NCBI GenBank assembly: GCA_021772465.1 | Contig: JAJFLX010000012.1 | Coordinates: 289,651-353,650, forward strand | DNA length: 64,000 nt | From: Chlamydiota bacterium | Lineage (GTDB): Bacteria > Chlamydiota > Chlamydiia > Chlamydiales > JAAKFR01 | Reading direction: 5' to 3' | Shown here: in pieces, positions 42,843-52,182 of the stretch | Layout: every line of letters starts with the position of its first letter | How positions within the stretch are numbered: position 1 is the first letter of the stretch | Notes under the pieces: model-generated | The model's input: the letters and a program-made list of their open reading frames with translations, nothing else | Told to the model about the DNA's origin: nothing | Database searches by the model: none | Made by a program: the position numbers and the translations under genes

Positions 42843-44124
42843 GGTAGAGCTGAATAGGCGCTCCTGCAAACCCATAGTGCTCCCTGAATTGATTGATCAG
42901 GTAGCGCTTGTAAGAATCTAGCATAAGGTCGGGTCTGTTCACAAAGAGAATGAACTTAGGAGGCTTTGTTCCCACCTGCGTCATGTAGTAGATGCGTAGC
43001 CTCTTTCCCCCCAGCATAGGAGGGTGGTTTCTTTGAATGGCCCGCTCAACAAAGACATTGAGTTGATGCGTTGAGATACGCATCTGAGTGGCACTAGAGA
43101 CGCAGGCTACTTGCTCAAAAATTTTATTGAGATTTCGCCCCTTTTTGGCAGAGATGGTAAGCACAGGGCAGTGTGCAAAGAAAGGTATTTCCTCGACGAG
43201 CGCCTTAAGGCAGTGCTCCATGCGGTAGCCCTTGACCAAATCCCACTTGTTGAGAAGCAGGATACACCCCTTTCCCGATGCTTCAATCGCCTTTGCCATG
43301 CGCTTCTCCTGAGTGGTGATCCCAGAGCGCGCATCGAGCATCAACAAACAGACATCGCTCCTCTCGAGCGCTCGCTCGGTACGAAGAGCGGCAAACTTAT
43401 CGACGACTTCATGTTCAGCGCTTTTACGTCGAATTCCTGCCGTGTCGATCAATGTAAAAGGTTTCTCTTCATAGGTAAAAGGGATGTCGACACTGTCGCG
43501 AGTTGTACCAGCTATTGGGCTGACCACACACCGATTTTCTTGTAGTATAGCGTTGATCAGAGTTGATTTTCCCACGTTAGGACGGCCAATCACTGTGAGT
43601 CGAACCGCGGGGTTCTCCTCTCTCTCAATTTTCGGGGTGAAACCCTCCCATGCTTTTTCGAGCAGTTCAGCAATTTGGAAACCGTGAGCTGCCGAGACAG
43701 CAAGCATCTTTTCAATGCCAAGCCCGTAAAAGGCATGCAAATCAATCTCTTGGTCGATCTGATCGACTTTGTTCACAGCGAGTAGAAGGGGCTTGCCTAT
43801 TTTTAAAAGGACCCGGGCTAGCTCTTCATCTAGAGCGGTAGGGCCTATTTGCCTATCGACTACCAAAATGAGTGAATCGGCTTCACTGATGGCAATCTCT
43901 GCTTGCTCACGAATCTCACGCTGGAATTGATCGGGAGATCTGGGGTCGATTCCGCCTGTGTCGATCACTTCAAAATGAAACCCGAAGATTTCTGCCTTTC
44001 CATAAAGGCGATCACGAGTCACACCTTCAGCTTGATCAACGATAGCGATCCGTTCTTTACAAATTCGGTTGAAAAGGGCCGATTTCCCCACATTGGGCCG
44101 TCCCACGATAGCAAGTCTGTACAT
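42799..44124 (-). CDS. der: Ribosome-assembly GTPase Der (EngA)
   Basis: 441 residues with two tandem GTPase domains, each starting GRPNVGKS (residues 8-15 and about 179-186), with DTGGI and DTAGI switch II and NKVD/NKWD base motifs, and a C-terminal KH-like domain. Needed for 50S assembly. 44-bp tail overlap with the helicase gene, unusual for two essential-type genes. CT703 in Chlamydia. Confidence 0.97.
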   Translation of the reverse strand: MYRLAIVGRPNVGKSALFNRICKERIAIVDQAEGVTRDRLYGKAEIFGFHFEVIDTGGIDPRSPDQFQREIREQAEIAISEADSLILVVDRQIGPTALDEELARVLLKIGKPLLLAVNKVDQIDQEIDLHAFYGLGIEKMLAVSAAHGFQIAELLEKAWEGFTPKIEREENPAVRLTVIGRPNVGKSTLINAILQENRCVVSPIAGTTRDSVDIPFTYEEKPFTLIDTAGIRRKSAEHEVVDKFAALRTERALERSDVCLLMLDARSGITTQEKRMAKAIEASGKGCILLLNKWDLVKGYRMEHCLKALVEEIPFFAHCPVLTISAKKGRNLNKIFEQVACVSSATQMRISTHQLNVFVERAIQRNHPPMLGGKRLRIYYMTQVGTKPPKFILFVNRPDLMLDSYKRYLINQFREHYGFAGAPIQLYLKPKKLKDRSAQSA

Positions 44125-44219
44125 AGTAGAGAGATTTTAGACTATTTGGGTTGAGAAAACAAGAAACTATTATTAATGGCCTAATTGAAACAAATTCAAG
44201 TTTTTGTTCTTATGAGCAG

Positions 44220-46007
44220 ATGACTCGAATTGCCCTTCATCCTGCTCCTTTTCTTCAAGATCTTAAGGGCTATAAAGTTTCTTTTTTTTCGGGCGACCTA
44301 GTAGCGGCCCTCTCTGTCGCCCTTATGGCGCTCCCGCAAGCTGTTGCCTATGCTTTTCTCGCTGATTTGCCTCCTTCAGCGGGGATTTGGGCCGCAGTTT
44401 TCGGGACTATTTTTACCGCAGCCTTTGGAGGATCGCGCTACCTTGTATCGGGCACAACCAATATAGTAGCCATCCTCATCCAGTCGGGGACCTCAGAGAT
44501 TCTCTACACCTTCTACCGGGGTCTTGAAGGGGCGCAAAAAGAGATGCTAGCCCTCAATATTTTGATGCAAATAGTCCTTTTTGTTGGCCTCTTCCAACTT
44601 TTGGCGGGGATGTCACGTCTTGGACGGTTGACCCAGTTCACTAGCCGCTCGGTTGTTCATGGTTACATTGGAGGGGCAGCACTTGCAATCGCTGTAACTC
44701 AACTCTTCCCCTTCTTTGGGCTGCGTGAGCAGGTAGGGTATCACCCTATTTATCAGCAAGGGTGGTACTTTCTCACTACCTTCAGCTCAGCGCACATCCC
44801 CACGCTGCTGCTTGCCATCTTATCGTTGGCTCTTTTGATCGCACTCTATCGGATTTCTGATCGAATCCCGGCACCTGCAATCGTTTTTGCGCTTGCAGCG
44901 GCAGCTGTAGCTATATTGAACCTAGCGCCTGCTGGGGCGAAAAGTCTTTTTGAGACGTTAAATGGTGAGCAAGTGGAGAGAATTGCTCTACTCAAAGATT
45001 TAGGGCCTCTTCTCACCGATCTTCCTCGAATAAGTTTTCCCTTTTTTGAGCTTCGCATTACGGCAAAAGTCGTTCCTTTGGCTTTTGCCATCACCCTCTT
45101 AACGGTTTTAGAGGCCACTTCAATCGGGCGGCGCTATACCCGTCCTAAAGAGCCCCCCTACAATGACAACCAAGAGATTTATGGGTTGGGCGTAAGTAAT
45201 TTGCTTTGTTCTTTTTTAGGTGTGATGCCAAGTTCTGGAAGCTTTTCGCGAACAGCGCTGAATGTCACTTCGGGGGCAAAGACTCGATTTGCCGCACTTT
45301 TCAGCGGTCTTCTCGTTTTAGTCCTGGTCTTTCTATTTGGTTTTTTTGTGGGCCGTATTCCCATTTGCGCTTTGAGCGCTTTGATGCTTTTCACCGCCTA
45401 CTCGATGGTCAATTTTAAGCATCTGTTCATCTGTTTGCGAGCGACAAAGTCCGATAGTGTAGTGGTCGCTGTGACCTTGCTCTCGAGTCTTTTTTTTACG
45501 CTCGATGTGGCGCTTTATGTGGGCATTGCGGTTTCCATCGTTCTCTACCTCAAGCGTGCAGCGGATCCAGAGCTTGTCGAGTATGCCTTCAATAATGTAG
45601 GGAAACTCCGCCCTTTGGAGGCTGATGATGAGAGACCCGACCCTGAAATTTCAATCATTCAGCCTGAGGGGGAGCTGTTTTTTGGCGCCTCTGATCTGTT
45701 GCAGATCAAACTGAGGTTTCTTTTTGAAGAAGAGTCGCTGAGAGTGGTGATTTTACAGCTACTCAATACGAGAGGAATTGATGCCTCAGTTTGCCTTGCG
45801 ATCCGGCACGTTTACCGTTACTTTCAAGCCACAGATCGCCACCTCATGGTGAGTGGGGTGAGCGACGAGGTGTGGAAGGTACTTGAGCGGTCAGGGGTTT
45901 TGGAGATTCTTGGAGAGGAGAACTGTTTCCGCGCCAATGAGCAGCTGCCAAGTGAGCCGACAAGAGCTGCTTATGCAAGAGCAAAACAGAAACAAGACAT
46001 ACATTGA
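44220..46007 (+). CDS. SulP-family anion transporter with STAS domain
   Basis: 595 residues from ATG 44220. About ten to twelve helices with family signature MALPQAVAYAFLADLPPSAGIWAAVFG and later GVMPSSGSFSRTALNVTSGAKT, then a cytoplasmic STAS domain (about 500-575). Substrate could be sulfate, bicarbonate or a dicarboxylate; unresolved. The longer frame from 44151 lacks a membrane or family match. Divergent from der. Confidence 0.9.
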   Translation: MTRIALHPAPFLQDLKGYKVSFFSGDLVAALSVALMALPQAVAYAFLADLPPSAGIWAAVFGTIFTAAFGGSRYLVSGTTNIVAILIQSGTSEILYTFYRGLEGAQKEMLALNILMQIVLFVGLFQLLAGMSRLGRLTQFTSRSVVHGYIGGAALAIAVTQLFPFFGLREQVGYHPIYQQGWYFLTTFSSAHIPTLLLAILSLALLIALYRISDRIPAPAIVFALAAAAVAILNLAPAGAKSLFETLNGEQVERIALLKDLGPLLTDLPRISFPFFELRITAKVVPLAFAITLLTVLEATSIGRRYTRPKEPPYNDNQEIYGLGVSNLLCSFLGVMPSSGSFSRTALNVTSGAKTRFAALFSGLLVLVLVFLFGFFVGRIPICALSALMLFTAYSMVNFKHLFICLRATKSDSVVVAVTLLSSLFFTLDVALYVGIAVSIVLYLKRAADPELVEYAFNNVGKLRPLEADDERPDPEISIIQPEGELFFGASDLLQIKLRFLFEEESLRVVILQLLNTRGIDASVCLAIRHVYRYFQATDRHLMVSGVSDEVWKVLERSGVLEILGEENCFRANEQLPSEPTRAAYARAKQKQDIH

Positions 46008-46036
46008 GACCTTTGCAAACTTTAGAAAAGGTGAGG

Positions 46037-46420
46037 TTAACGAACAGGGTCTAGTTTTCTTTGCATCCCATAGTCATCTGTTCGCTCATAGACCCACACC
46101 TCGCCATTTTCTCGCAGCAACCGATCACAACCGAGAGCAATGCCCGTAAAGACCCCATATTTTTGGATAGCCTCCAAGGCATACTGTGAACTTGTTGGAT
46201 AGAAACTACTTCTCGGGCCGTCGATAGGTGAGATGTACTCTTGAAAAAAACGAATCATCTTTGAGCAGGCGCGCTCACCTAAATGAGGCTTAGATTTCTG
46301 ATCTTCAATTGTTTCAGATTTAATCCCAACTAGTTCAGCATCGGCACCCCAAGGTTGAAAAGAAGGTTCAAAGCAGGTTAAAGATAAATAAATGGTAAAG
46401 ATAGAAAAAACAAAATTCAT
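46037..46420 (-). CDS. yidD: YidD-family protein with N-terminal signal/anchor
   Basis: 127 residues. The YidD core is recognisable: MIRFFQEYISPIDGPRSSFY then PTSSQYALEAI (about 55-85). Both Cys normally in the GPRC-FYPTC part are Ser here. Unlike standard YidD (about 70-85 residues, amphipathic), this has an N-terminal hydrophobic stretch (2-15) ending in Cys16, which suggests export or membrane anchoring. YidD helps membrane-protein insertion by YidC. It is divergent from the T3SS operon start by 52 bp. Confidence 0.75.
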   Translation of the reverse strand: MNFVFSIFTIYLSLTCFEPSFQPWGADAELVGIKSETIEDQKSKPHLGERACSKMIRFFQEYISPIDGPRSSFYPTSSQYALEAIQKYGVFTGIALGCDRLLRENGEVWVYERTDDYGMQRKLDPVR

Positions 46421-46472
46421 AATTCCATGGACGGATAAGTTCAGATTTAGAACAATAAACATTGAGGAGTCT

Positions 46473-46862
46473 ATGCTAAAGAGATTTATCGAGCAACTGA
46501 CGAAAGACTTGGATCTGGAAGATTCTGTGTCGGTAGATCAAGCAGGAGTTTTCTCGCTGCACTTTGAGCCTCAATTAGATGTCACCTTGAAAGAGGTGTC
46601 AGACTCGAAGCTCTGCTTGCGGGCCTCTTTAGCCCTCGTCCCTAAGAAGGACCGAGCGGAATTTCTCGAAAGGGTCATGGGGGCAAATCTCTTTGGAAAA
46701 GAGACAGGAAGAGCAGTGCTTGGGATGGAAAAAGAGAGTTTAATTCTGAAGCAATTTGTGTTAGACGATCTCAACTATGGTCAGTTTCGCGACTGCCTTG
46801 AAGAGTTTGTCAACTATGCTGAGGCGTGGCGAGAAGAAACAGTGAATTTTGGAAATCGGTAA
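46473..46862 (+). CDS. CesT/SycE-type T3SS chaperone (CT663 position)
   Basis: 129 residues from ATG 46473 with GAGGAG ribosome site; the frame is open to 46392 without a match. Alpha/beta, acidic, dimeric class I chaperone style (LHFEP-LDVTL, LVPKKDRAEFLERVMGANLFGKETGRAVLGM). It opens the second T3SS operon, as CT663 does in Chlamydia, three bases before sctD. The client is probably an effector encoded elsewhere. Confidence 0.8.
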   Translation: MLKRFIEQLTKDLDLEDSVSVDQAGVFSLHFEPQLDVTLKEVSDSKLCLRASLALVPKKDRAEFLERVMGANLFGKETGRAVLGMEKESLILKQFVLDDLNYGQFRDCLEEFVNYAEAWREETVNFGNR

Positions 46863-46865
46863 AGA

Positions 46866-48713
46866 ATGGGAGCTGAGTTTGTCGCCGAAAGAGGATTGCT
46901 AAAAGGGTTGATACTCTCCCTTGAAGAGGGGGAGGAGTGGCTGATTGGGCGGGATCCTGCGCAAGTAACCATTGTCATTGAAGATGCAGAAGTGGACAGG
47001 CTTCAACTCCGCTGCGTGCGCTCAAATGAAGGGTATGCGCTTGAGAATTTAAGTTTTAAATCTAAAGCTCTTATCAATGATGAACCCTTAGAAGAACTGA
47101 CTCTCTTGCACGGCGGCGATTTGGTCACAATTGGACAGACCGAATTTCGTTTCTATTCCGAGGGGCGCTCTGAGGAATTGAGTGAAGAGGCTTACACTTT
47201 TGAAGTCGACGCTCCTGATGAGGATCTCTTTGAAGAGACCCCACCTCCTCCTTCAGAGCCCGAGAGCCCTCTCTTAGAGCCTGAAGCTCCTCCCTTAGAG
47301 GATGAGTTGCATGAGCCTATTTATGAGCCAGAGTCTGAGCCTGAGATTAATATTGATCTAACTCCGACGACCCGCTTCTTGATCAAAGTAATCGCAGGCC
47401 CCAACACAGGGGCTGAGTTCGCTTTGGATGAGGGGCGCGACTACATCATCGGCACAGACACTCTCTCTTGTGATATTGTATTCAATGACTTGAGTGTCTC
47501 GAGTGAACACGCTCAGCTGCGCGTCACATCGGATGGAGAAGTGGTTATCGAGGACAAAGAGAGCCGCAATGGGGTCGTTGTTAACCAATCGAGAATCACA
47601 GGACCCACTCGATTGCCTCCCAATGTCGTTATTTCGTTTGGCACCTCTGCTGTTTTGCTCATTGATCGCGAGGCTCCTTCTGAAACGCTTGCAGCTCCTC
47701 TTTTTGATGCTCCTCAGCCTCAAGAGGAGGAGAGCGCTCCCGAAAAAAGAGAGGGGGCGGCTCCCTCTTTAGCGGCTGCTCAAATAACCAAGCCAGCTTC
47801 CTTTTCTATGGGCGCGCTTCTTTTAGCTTTGATCATTTGCGGAGTCGCTGTTTTATTTGGGATTGGAATGGTCTCCTTGCTGCAAACAAGTGATGTTGAA
47901 AGGGTGAAAGTAGATTATGACGCGCAAATCGCTCAAATCGTCCGCGACTATCCCAAAGTGGAGTACACCTATAATTCTACAAGCGGCAAACTATTTTTGA
48001 TGGGGCATGTTCTCACTGGAGTGGACCTCAATGAGCTGATGTATAAACTCAAGGGTCTCTCGTTTATTCGGGGTATTGAAAACAATATAGTAAACGATGA
48101 AGCAGTGTGGCAGGAAGTTAACTTGCTTCTTTCTAAACATCCCGCTTTTCGTGGGGTGAGTTTACACGCCCCAAGACCCGCTCATTTCATTCTCTCCGGG
48201 TATCTGAAGACCGAGGCGCAAGCTGTCGATTTGATGGATTACATGAATGTGAATTTTAATTACTTGAGTCTTTTGCAGAACCGTGTGGTTGTCGAAGAAC
48301 AGGTAGCAGAAGAGGTAGGAAGTCAACTCAGGCAGCGAGGACTTGATGCAGTAAATGTCACCTTTTTGTCTGGAGAGCTGCTCTTCACAGGCTATATCAG
48401 TTCGACGCAAATCTACGATTTTGACACTATGGTCAAAAAGGTTGCTAAGATTCCAGGTGTTCGCTCTGTGAAAAATTTTGTGGTGGTCGTCTCACCTGAA
48501 AAGAGTGTGATCGACTTAAGCGAGCGCTATCCAGGTCGTTATAGGGTGACCGGTTTTTCAAAGCATGGCAACGTAAATATTAATGTGGTGATCAACGGAA
48601 AGATATTGACTCGAGGAGATCAAATCGACGGTTTGACTATCACCAGTATCCAACCCCACACGATTTTCTTTGAAAGAGATGGGTTGAAGTACAAAATTGA
48701 GTACAATAAGTGA
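46866..48713 (+). CDS. sctD: T3SS inner-membrane ring protein SctD (CdsD) with two FHA domains
   Basis: 615 residues. Two FHA domains (about 5-100 and 163-270), the second with GTDTLSCDIVFND-SVSSEHAQL, an acidic-Pro linker between them, one membrane helix (about 317-337) and periplasmic ring domains (BON-like; about 345-615). The FHA phosphothreonine sites and the kinase at 54112 in the same operon fit the known chlamydial CdsD-PknD phospho-regulation. Longer than YscD (about 420) because of the extra FHA domain. Confidence 0.93.
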   Translation: MGAEFVAERGLLKGLILSLEEGEEWLIGRDPAQVTIVIEDAEVDRLQLRCVRSNEGYALENLSFKSKALINDEPLEELTLLHGGDLVTIGQTEFRFYSEGRSEELSEEAYTFEVDAPDEDLFEETPPPPSEPESPLLEPEAPPLEDELHEPIYEPESEPEINIDLTPTTRFLIKVIAGPNTGAEFALDEGRDYIIGTDTLSCDIVFNDLSVSSEHAQLRVTSDGEVVIEDKESRNGVVVNQSRITGPTRLPPNVVISFGTSAVLLIDREAPSETLAAPLFDAPQPQEEESAPEKREGAAPSLAAAQITKPASFSMGALLLALIICGVAVLFGIGMVSLLQTSDVERVKVDYDAQIAQIVRDYPKVEYTYNSTSGKLFLMGHVLTGVDLNELMYKLKGLSFIRGIENNIVNDEAVWQEVNLLLSKHPAFRGVSLHAPRPAHFILSGYLKTEAQAVDLMDYMNVNFNYLSLLQNRVVVEEQVAEEVGSQLRQRGLDAVNVTFLSGELLFTGYISSTQIYDFDTMVKKVAKIPGVRSVKNFVVVVSPEKSVIDLSERYPGRYRVTGFSKHGNVNINVVINGKILTRGDQIDGLTITSIQPHTIFFERDGLKYKIEYNK

Positions 48714-48717
48714 GGAT

Positions 48718-48972
48718 ATGAGTATGTTTGGAATGCAGAGCGATAAGAAGAAAAATAAAGTCGCCGATTACTCCTTCGATTTGGAGGAAGATCTCAAAGA
48801 CCCAGGAAAGCTCAGAGCAATGAAAGAACAAGTTGAGGTGCGTATCTCTGAGCTAAAAAAAATGCTCCGAGAGGGTAAAGATCAAAAAAGTTTCGATCAG
48901 ACACAGACGTTGTTGCACGGCTATCTCGCTTTGCAGAAAGTGATGCAGCGCGTGAATCGGAAAATGTATTAA
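48718..48972 (+). CDS. cdsE: T3SS needle co-chaperone SctE-position (CdsE)
   Basis: 84 residues, charged and helical. It lies directly before the needle gene, where CdsE (CT665) lies in Chlamydia; CdsE/CdsG heterodimers hold the needle subunit. The start at 48718 follows a GTGAGGAT site; ATG 48724 is an alternative. Frame is open upstream to 48697 but overlaps sctD. Confidence 0.8.
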   Translation: MSMFGMQSDKKKNKVADYSFDLEEDLKDPGKLRAMKEQVEVRISELKKMLREGKDQKSFDQTQTLLHGYLALQKVMQRVNRKMY

Positions 48973-48989
48973 TTTCAGGGGGAAAAATT

Positions 48990-49238
48990 ATGTCAGGCGG
49001 ACCAGCTTCTTTTAACTTCAATAAAATGCTTCAGGGTTTGGAGAGCTATGTTTCCTCTGTAAAGACCTACCTCAACAAGCTAGAGGGCTCGACAGGTGGG
49101 ACTGTAAATTTGGCGACGATGTTTCAGATGCAATTCCATATGCAGATCATGTCTCAGTACATCGAGGCTGCATCCAACACGCTGAGCGCGGTCAATACCG
49201 AGATGCTCTCGATGGCTCGTGCTGTAAAGGGACAATAA
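48990..49238 (+). CDS. sctF: T3SS needle subunit SctF (CdsF)
   Basis: 82 residues, the size of a needle protein. Predicted helical hairpin with a central turn (EGSTGGTVNL), as in YscF/PrgI/CdsF, and mostly polar surface. No signal peptide. Strong ribosome site (AGGGGG) fits a highly expressed subunit. Position between the co-chaperones is diagnostic. Confidence 0.85.
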   Translation: MSGGPASFNFNKMLQGLESYVSSVKTYLNKLEGSTGGTVNLATMFQMQFHMQIMSQYIEAASNTLSAVNTEMLSMARAVKGQ

Positions 49239-49260
49239 TCTTTAGTTAGAGGGTAGATTT

Positions 49261-49704
49261 ATGACAACACATCAAAATTTTAGAGATGATCTTCCTCTCC
49301 TTGTAGAAGGGGGACTGGTTGCGATCAAGCAGGGAGATGAGGAGGGGGCTAAAAAGCTTTTCAATGCCGTAGGTGTTATCGATCCTCAAAATATGGCAAA
49401 AAAAATGGGTTATGGGTTGATAGCCCTCCATAAGATGGATATCAAAGGGGCGCGCAAGTCCTTTGAAGAGGTGATGAAAGTGGAGCAAACGAACTGGAGA
49501 GCTCAGGCTTTCCTCGCTTTCTCCTATATATTGTCTGTTTTGCAAGAAGGCAGCGCTGAAGAGAAAGTCGCCTCTCTTAAAAAAGGGGCTGAGCTTGCTC
49601 AAGAGGTGCTTGAGAAGAGCGATGCCGACTCGACCAAACAGCTCGCTCAATCTTTGCTCGATTGGGAGAAGGAGCTTGAAGTAGCAAAAGTACCGGAGGC
49701 TTAA
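49261..49704 (+). CDS. cdsG: T3SS needle co-chaperone CdsG (TPR)
   Basis: 147 residues, TPR-like helices (LVEGGLVAIKQGDEEGAKKLFNAV; MGYGLIALHKMDIKGARKSFEEVM), as YscG/CdsG. It pairs with the 84-residue protein to keep the needle subunit soluble. Ribosome site GAGGG. Confidence 0.85.
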   Translation: MTTHQNFRDDLPLLVEGGLVAIKQGDEEGAKKLFNAVGVIDPQNMAKKMGYGLIALHKMDIKGARKSFEEVMKVEQTNWRAQAFLAFSYILSVLQEGSAEEKVASLKKGAELAQEVLEKSDADSTKQLAQSLLDWEKELEVAKVPEA

Positions 49705-49705
49705 A

Positions 49706-50356
49706 ATGGTAGATGGCATGAATCCCGGAGTGACCCCAACACCTGGCACCCCTGAGTATGGACGTGACAAGCCAGGTTTGGGTTCAGGTGAAGAAGCTGA
49801 GCCTAACAAACCTTTCTCCTTGCCCCCAGAGCCGGGTGCCAAGGGTGCTGAAGCGCCCGAAATGCAACCCCACCCTTCTCCTATGGATGCGGCAGGTGAA
49901 GGAGCTCGCCAGCAAGCGCAAATGACACCAGAGCAGCTAGGGTCACAAGTTGAGGGGTTGAAAAACCAGTTGAGTAACATTGGATCTCAGCTCCAAAATC
50001 CTGATGTTACGGGAAAATTTTCTCCCGATCATTATGAAGCGCTCAATCGGGTTGTCGAAAAAATGACCCCCGATATGCGTTCGATTGCAAACAACAGTCA
50101 GACCGAGTTCAACCCTCCACAGCGCGCCTCTGGAGAGTCCGTCTTGGGGTTCGTAACACATTGGATCAATGGCGCTCAAGGAACCCTTAGTGCTGCGCTC
50201 AACTATGTGGGGACTGAAAAGTCGCCAAATCCCGCCTCTTTTTTAAAGCTGCAGTACGCCGTACAGCGCGCCTCGCAGAGGGGTGAGTTGTTTGCAAGTA
50301 TTGTAGGTTCTTCTGTTTCAGGGATAAAAACCATTATGAGCACCCAGTTGGGCTAG
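49706..50356 (+). CDS. Pro-rich T3SS-operon protein (CT668 position)
   Basis: 216 residues. The first 70 residues are Pro/Gly-rich and disordered, the rest helical. No family motif. It lies between CdsG and sctN exactly as CT668 does in Chlamydia, so it is probably a T3SS-associated substrate or chaperone. GGAGG ribosome site overlaps the CdsG stop. Function unproven. Confidence 0.7.
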   Translation: MVDGMNPGVTPTPGTPEYGRDKPGLGSGEEAEPNKPFSLPPEPGAKGAEAPEMQPHPSPMDAAGEGARQQAQMTPEQLGSQVEGLKNQLSNIGSQLQNPDVTGKFSPDHYEALNRVVEKMTPDMRSIANNSQTEFNPPQRASGESVLGFVTHWINGAQGTLSAALNYVGTEKSPNPASFLKLQYAVQRASQRGELFASIVGSSVSGIKTIMSTQLG

Positions 50357-50357
50357 T

Positions 50358-51680
50358 ATGAATGATAAGACTCCCGATTTAGATGAGCTGATCTCGAGTC
50401 TTGAGGATGTCCAACTGACCACGATGATGGGGCGCATTACTGAAGTCGTTGGGATGCTTATCAAAGCGGTTGTGCCTCAGGTGCGCATTGGTGAGGTTTG
50501 TCTTGTCAAAAGAGAGAAGCTTCCTCCACTTCTTACTGAGGTGGTTGGGTTTACGCAAGACCAGGTCTACCTCTCACCGCTGGGCGAGATGACAGGCGTT
50601 GGCCCCTCTTCGGAGGTGATGCCCACACGCATGCCCCTTCACATCAAAGTGGGACCCAATTTACTCGGGCGGGTGCTAGGAGGTTTAGGGGAGCCCCTTG
50701 ATCTCGATACAAAAGGTCCGCTTGAGCTCACTGAGAGCTACCCCATCTTTCAAGCTCCCCCAGACCCACTGACACGTGAACGGATCAAAGAGCCTATACC
50801 TACAGGTGTTCGGTGCATCGACTCTCTGCTCACTTGCGGGAGAGGGCAACGTGTCGGGATTTTTGCTGGCGCTGGTGTGGGTAAATCGACCTTGCTGGGT
50901 ATGATTGCTCGCAACGCAGAGGCCGATGTGAATGTGATCGCTCTCATTGGAGAGCGGGGCCGTGAAGTGCGTGAATTCATCGAGAAAGATTTAGGAGAAG
51001 AGGGGCTCGCCAAGTCAGTGGTGATCGTATCTACCTCAGATCAAGCTTCCCAACTCCGCCTCAACGCTGCCTATGTGGGGACAGCGATCGCTGAATATTT
51101 CCGCGATCAAGGAAAAACCGTCGTCTTGATGATGGACTCGGTGACCCGTTTTGCGCGTGCACTCCGTGAGGTGGGACTCGCCGCTGGAGAGCCTCCAGCT
51201 CGCGCTGGCTATACCCCTTCCGTTTTTTCTACACTTCCGAGGCTCTTAGAACGCTCGGGTAACTCGGACAAAGGGTCAATTACAGCCTTTTACACGATTC
51301 TTGTGGCAGGCGATGACATGAATGAACCGGTAGCAGACGAGGTCAAGTCGATTCTCGACGGGCATATCGTTCTTTCCAACGCGCTCGCTCAAGCCTATCA
51401 CTACCCTGCTATCGATGTCCTCGCTTCCATCAGCCGACTGCTCACTGAAGTCGCCGATCGAGACCAGCTTGAGCTTGTGAGTAAAGCGAGAGCTGTGCTT
51501 GCGAACTACCGGAAAAATGAGATGTTGATTCGCATTGGAGAGTACAAGAGAGGATCAGATCGTGATGCGGATTATGCGATCGACCATATAGACAAATTAA
51601 ATCGCTTCTTAAAGCAGACGATTGAAGAGAAAAACTCATTTGAAGAGACACTCCAGCAATTGCGTGCTCTTTTTAGATAA
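50358..51680 (+). CDS. sctN: T3SS ATPase SctN (CdsN)
   Basis: 440 residues, F1-beta-like hexameric ATPase. Walker A GIFAGAGVGKST, Walker B VVLMMDSVTRFA, the family GERGREVREF motif and Arg-finger region all intact. It detaches chaperones and unfolds substrates at the export gate, held by SctL and SctO. It ends 1 bp before sctO. Confidence 0.96.
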   Translation: MNDKTPDLDELISSLEDVQLTTMMGRITEVVGMLIKAVVPQVRIGEVCLVKREKLPPLLTEVVGFTQDQVYLSPLGEMTGVGPSSEVMPTRMPLHIKVGPNLLGRVLGGLGEPLDLDTKGPLELTESYPIFQAPPDPLTRERIKEPIPTGVRCIDSLLTCGRGQRVGIFAGAGVGKSTLLGMIARNAEADVNVIALIGERGREVREFIEKDLGEEGLAKSVVIVSTSDQASQLRLNAAYVGTAIAEYFRDQGKTVVLMMDSVTRFARALREVGLAAGEPPARAGYTPSVFSTLPRLLERSGNSDKGSITAFYTILVAGDDMNEPVADEVKSILDGHIVLSNALAQAYHYPAIDVLASISRLLTEVADRDQLELVSKARAVLANYRKNEMLIRIGEYKRGSDRDADYAIDHIDKLNRFLKQTIEEKNSFEETLQQLRALFR

Positions 51681-52180
51681 TGGCAAAGCAACCGAAATAC
51701 CCCCTTGAGCAGGTCGAGAGAGTCAAAAAAGATCGTGTCGACAAAGCCAAAAAGCGTGTGGATGAAAAAAAACGCGCCCTTGATATTGAACAAGATAAAA
51801 TGCGCAAAGTGCAAGAAGAGCGCGATGCTGTGAAGCGTCACTACGATGAGAAATTGGCGCAGATGCGAAAAGCTCTTGACAAGGGGACGACAAGCGAAGA
51901 AATATTGCAGATGAAACGGTACCGCGAGGTCGTTTTTGAGAGACTGCAAAAGGAAGATGAAAAGGTTCAAAAGCAGCGAGAGCAGGTAGAGACTGCTCAG
52001 AAAAATCTGAGAGAGGCTCAAGAAGACTTGAAACAGAAGCGGCTTGAGGAGGAGAAAATCAAACTTCACCGCGAGCGATGGGAGAAAGAGATGCAAGCCG
52101 AACTGCGTGAGCGCGAAGCTAAAGAACAAGATGAGATTGGACAGCTTCTCTATGAAGCACACAGAAAGAAAAAGGAGTAG
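51680..52180 (+). CDS. sctO: T3SS stalk protein SctO (CdsO)
   Basis: 166 residues, almost entirely a charged antiparallel coiled coil (about 10-160), as in FliJ/YscO/CdsO. No other domain. Its ATG overlaps the sctN TAA by one base (TAATG), a tight coupling. Works as the central stalk of the SctN hexamer. Confidence 0.88.
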   Translation: MAKQPKYPLEQVERVKKDRVDKAKKRVDEKKRALDIEQDKMRKVQEERDAVKRHYDEKLAQMRKALDKGTTSEEILQMKRYREVVFERLQKEDEKVQKQREQVETAQKNLREAQEDLKQKRLEEEKIKLHRERWEKEMQAELREREAKEQDEIGQLLYEAHRKKKE

Positions 52181-52182
52181 TC

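Noticed and set aside
49246..49980. 244-residue minus-strand frame
   Set aside because: Antisense to CdsG and the Pro-rich gene, which fit T3SS order; the frame is Ser/Pro/Leu-rich as expected for a mirror of their codons.
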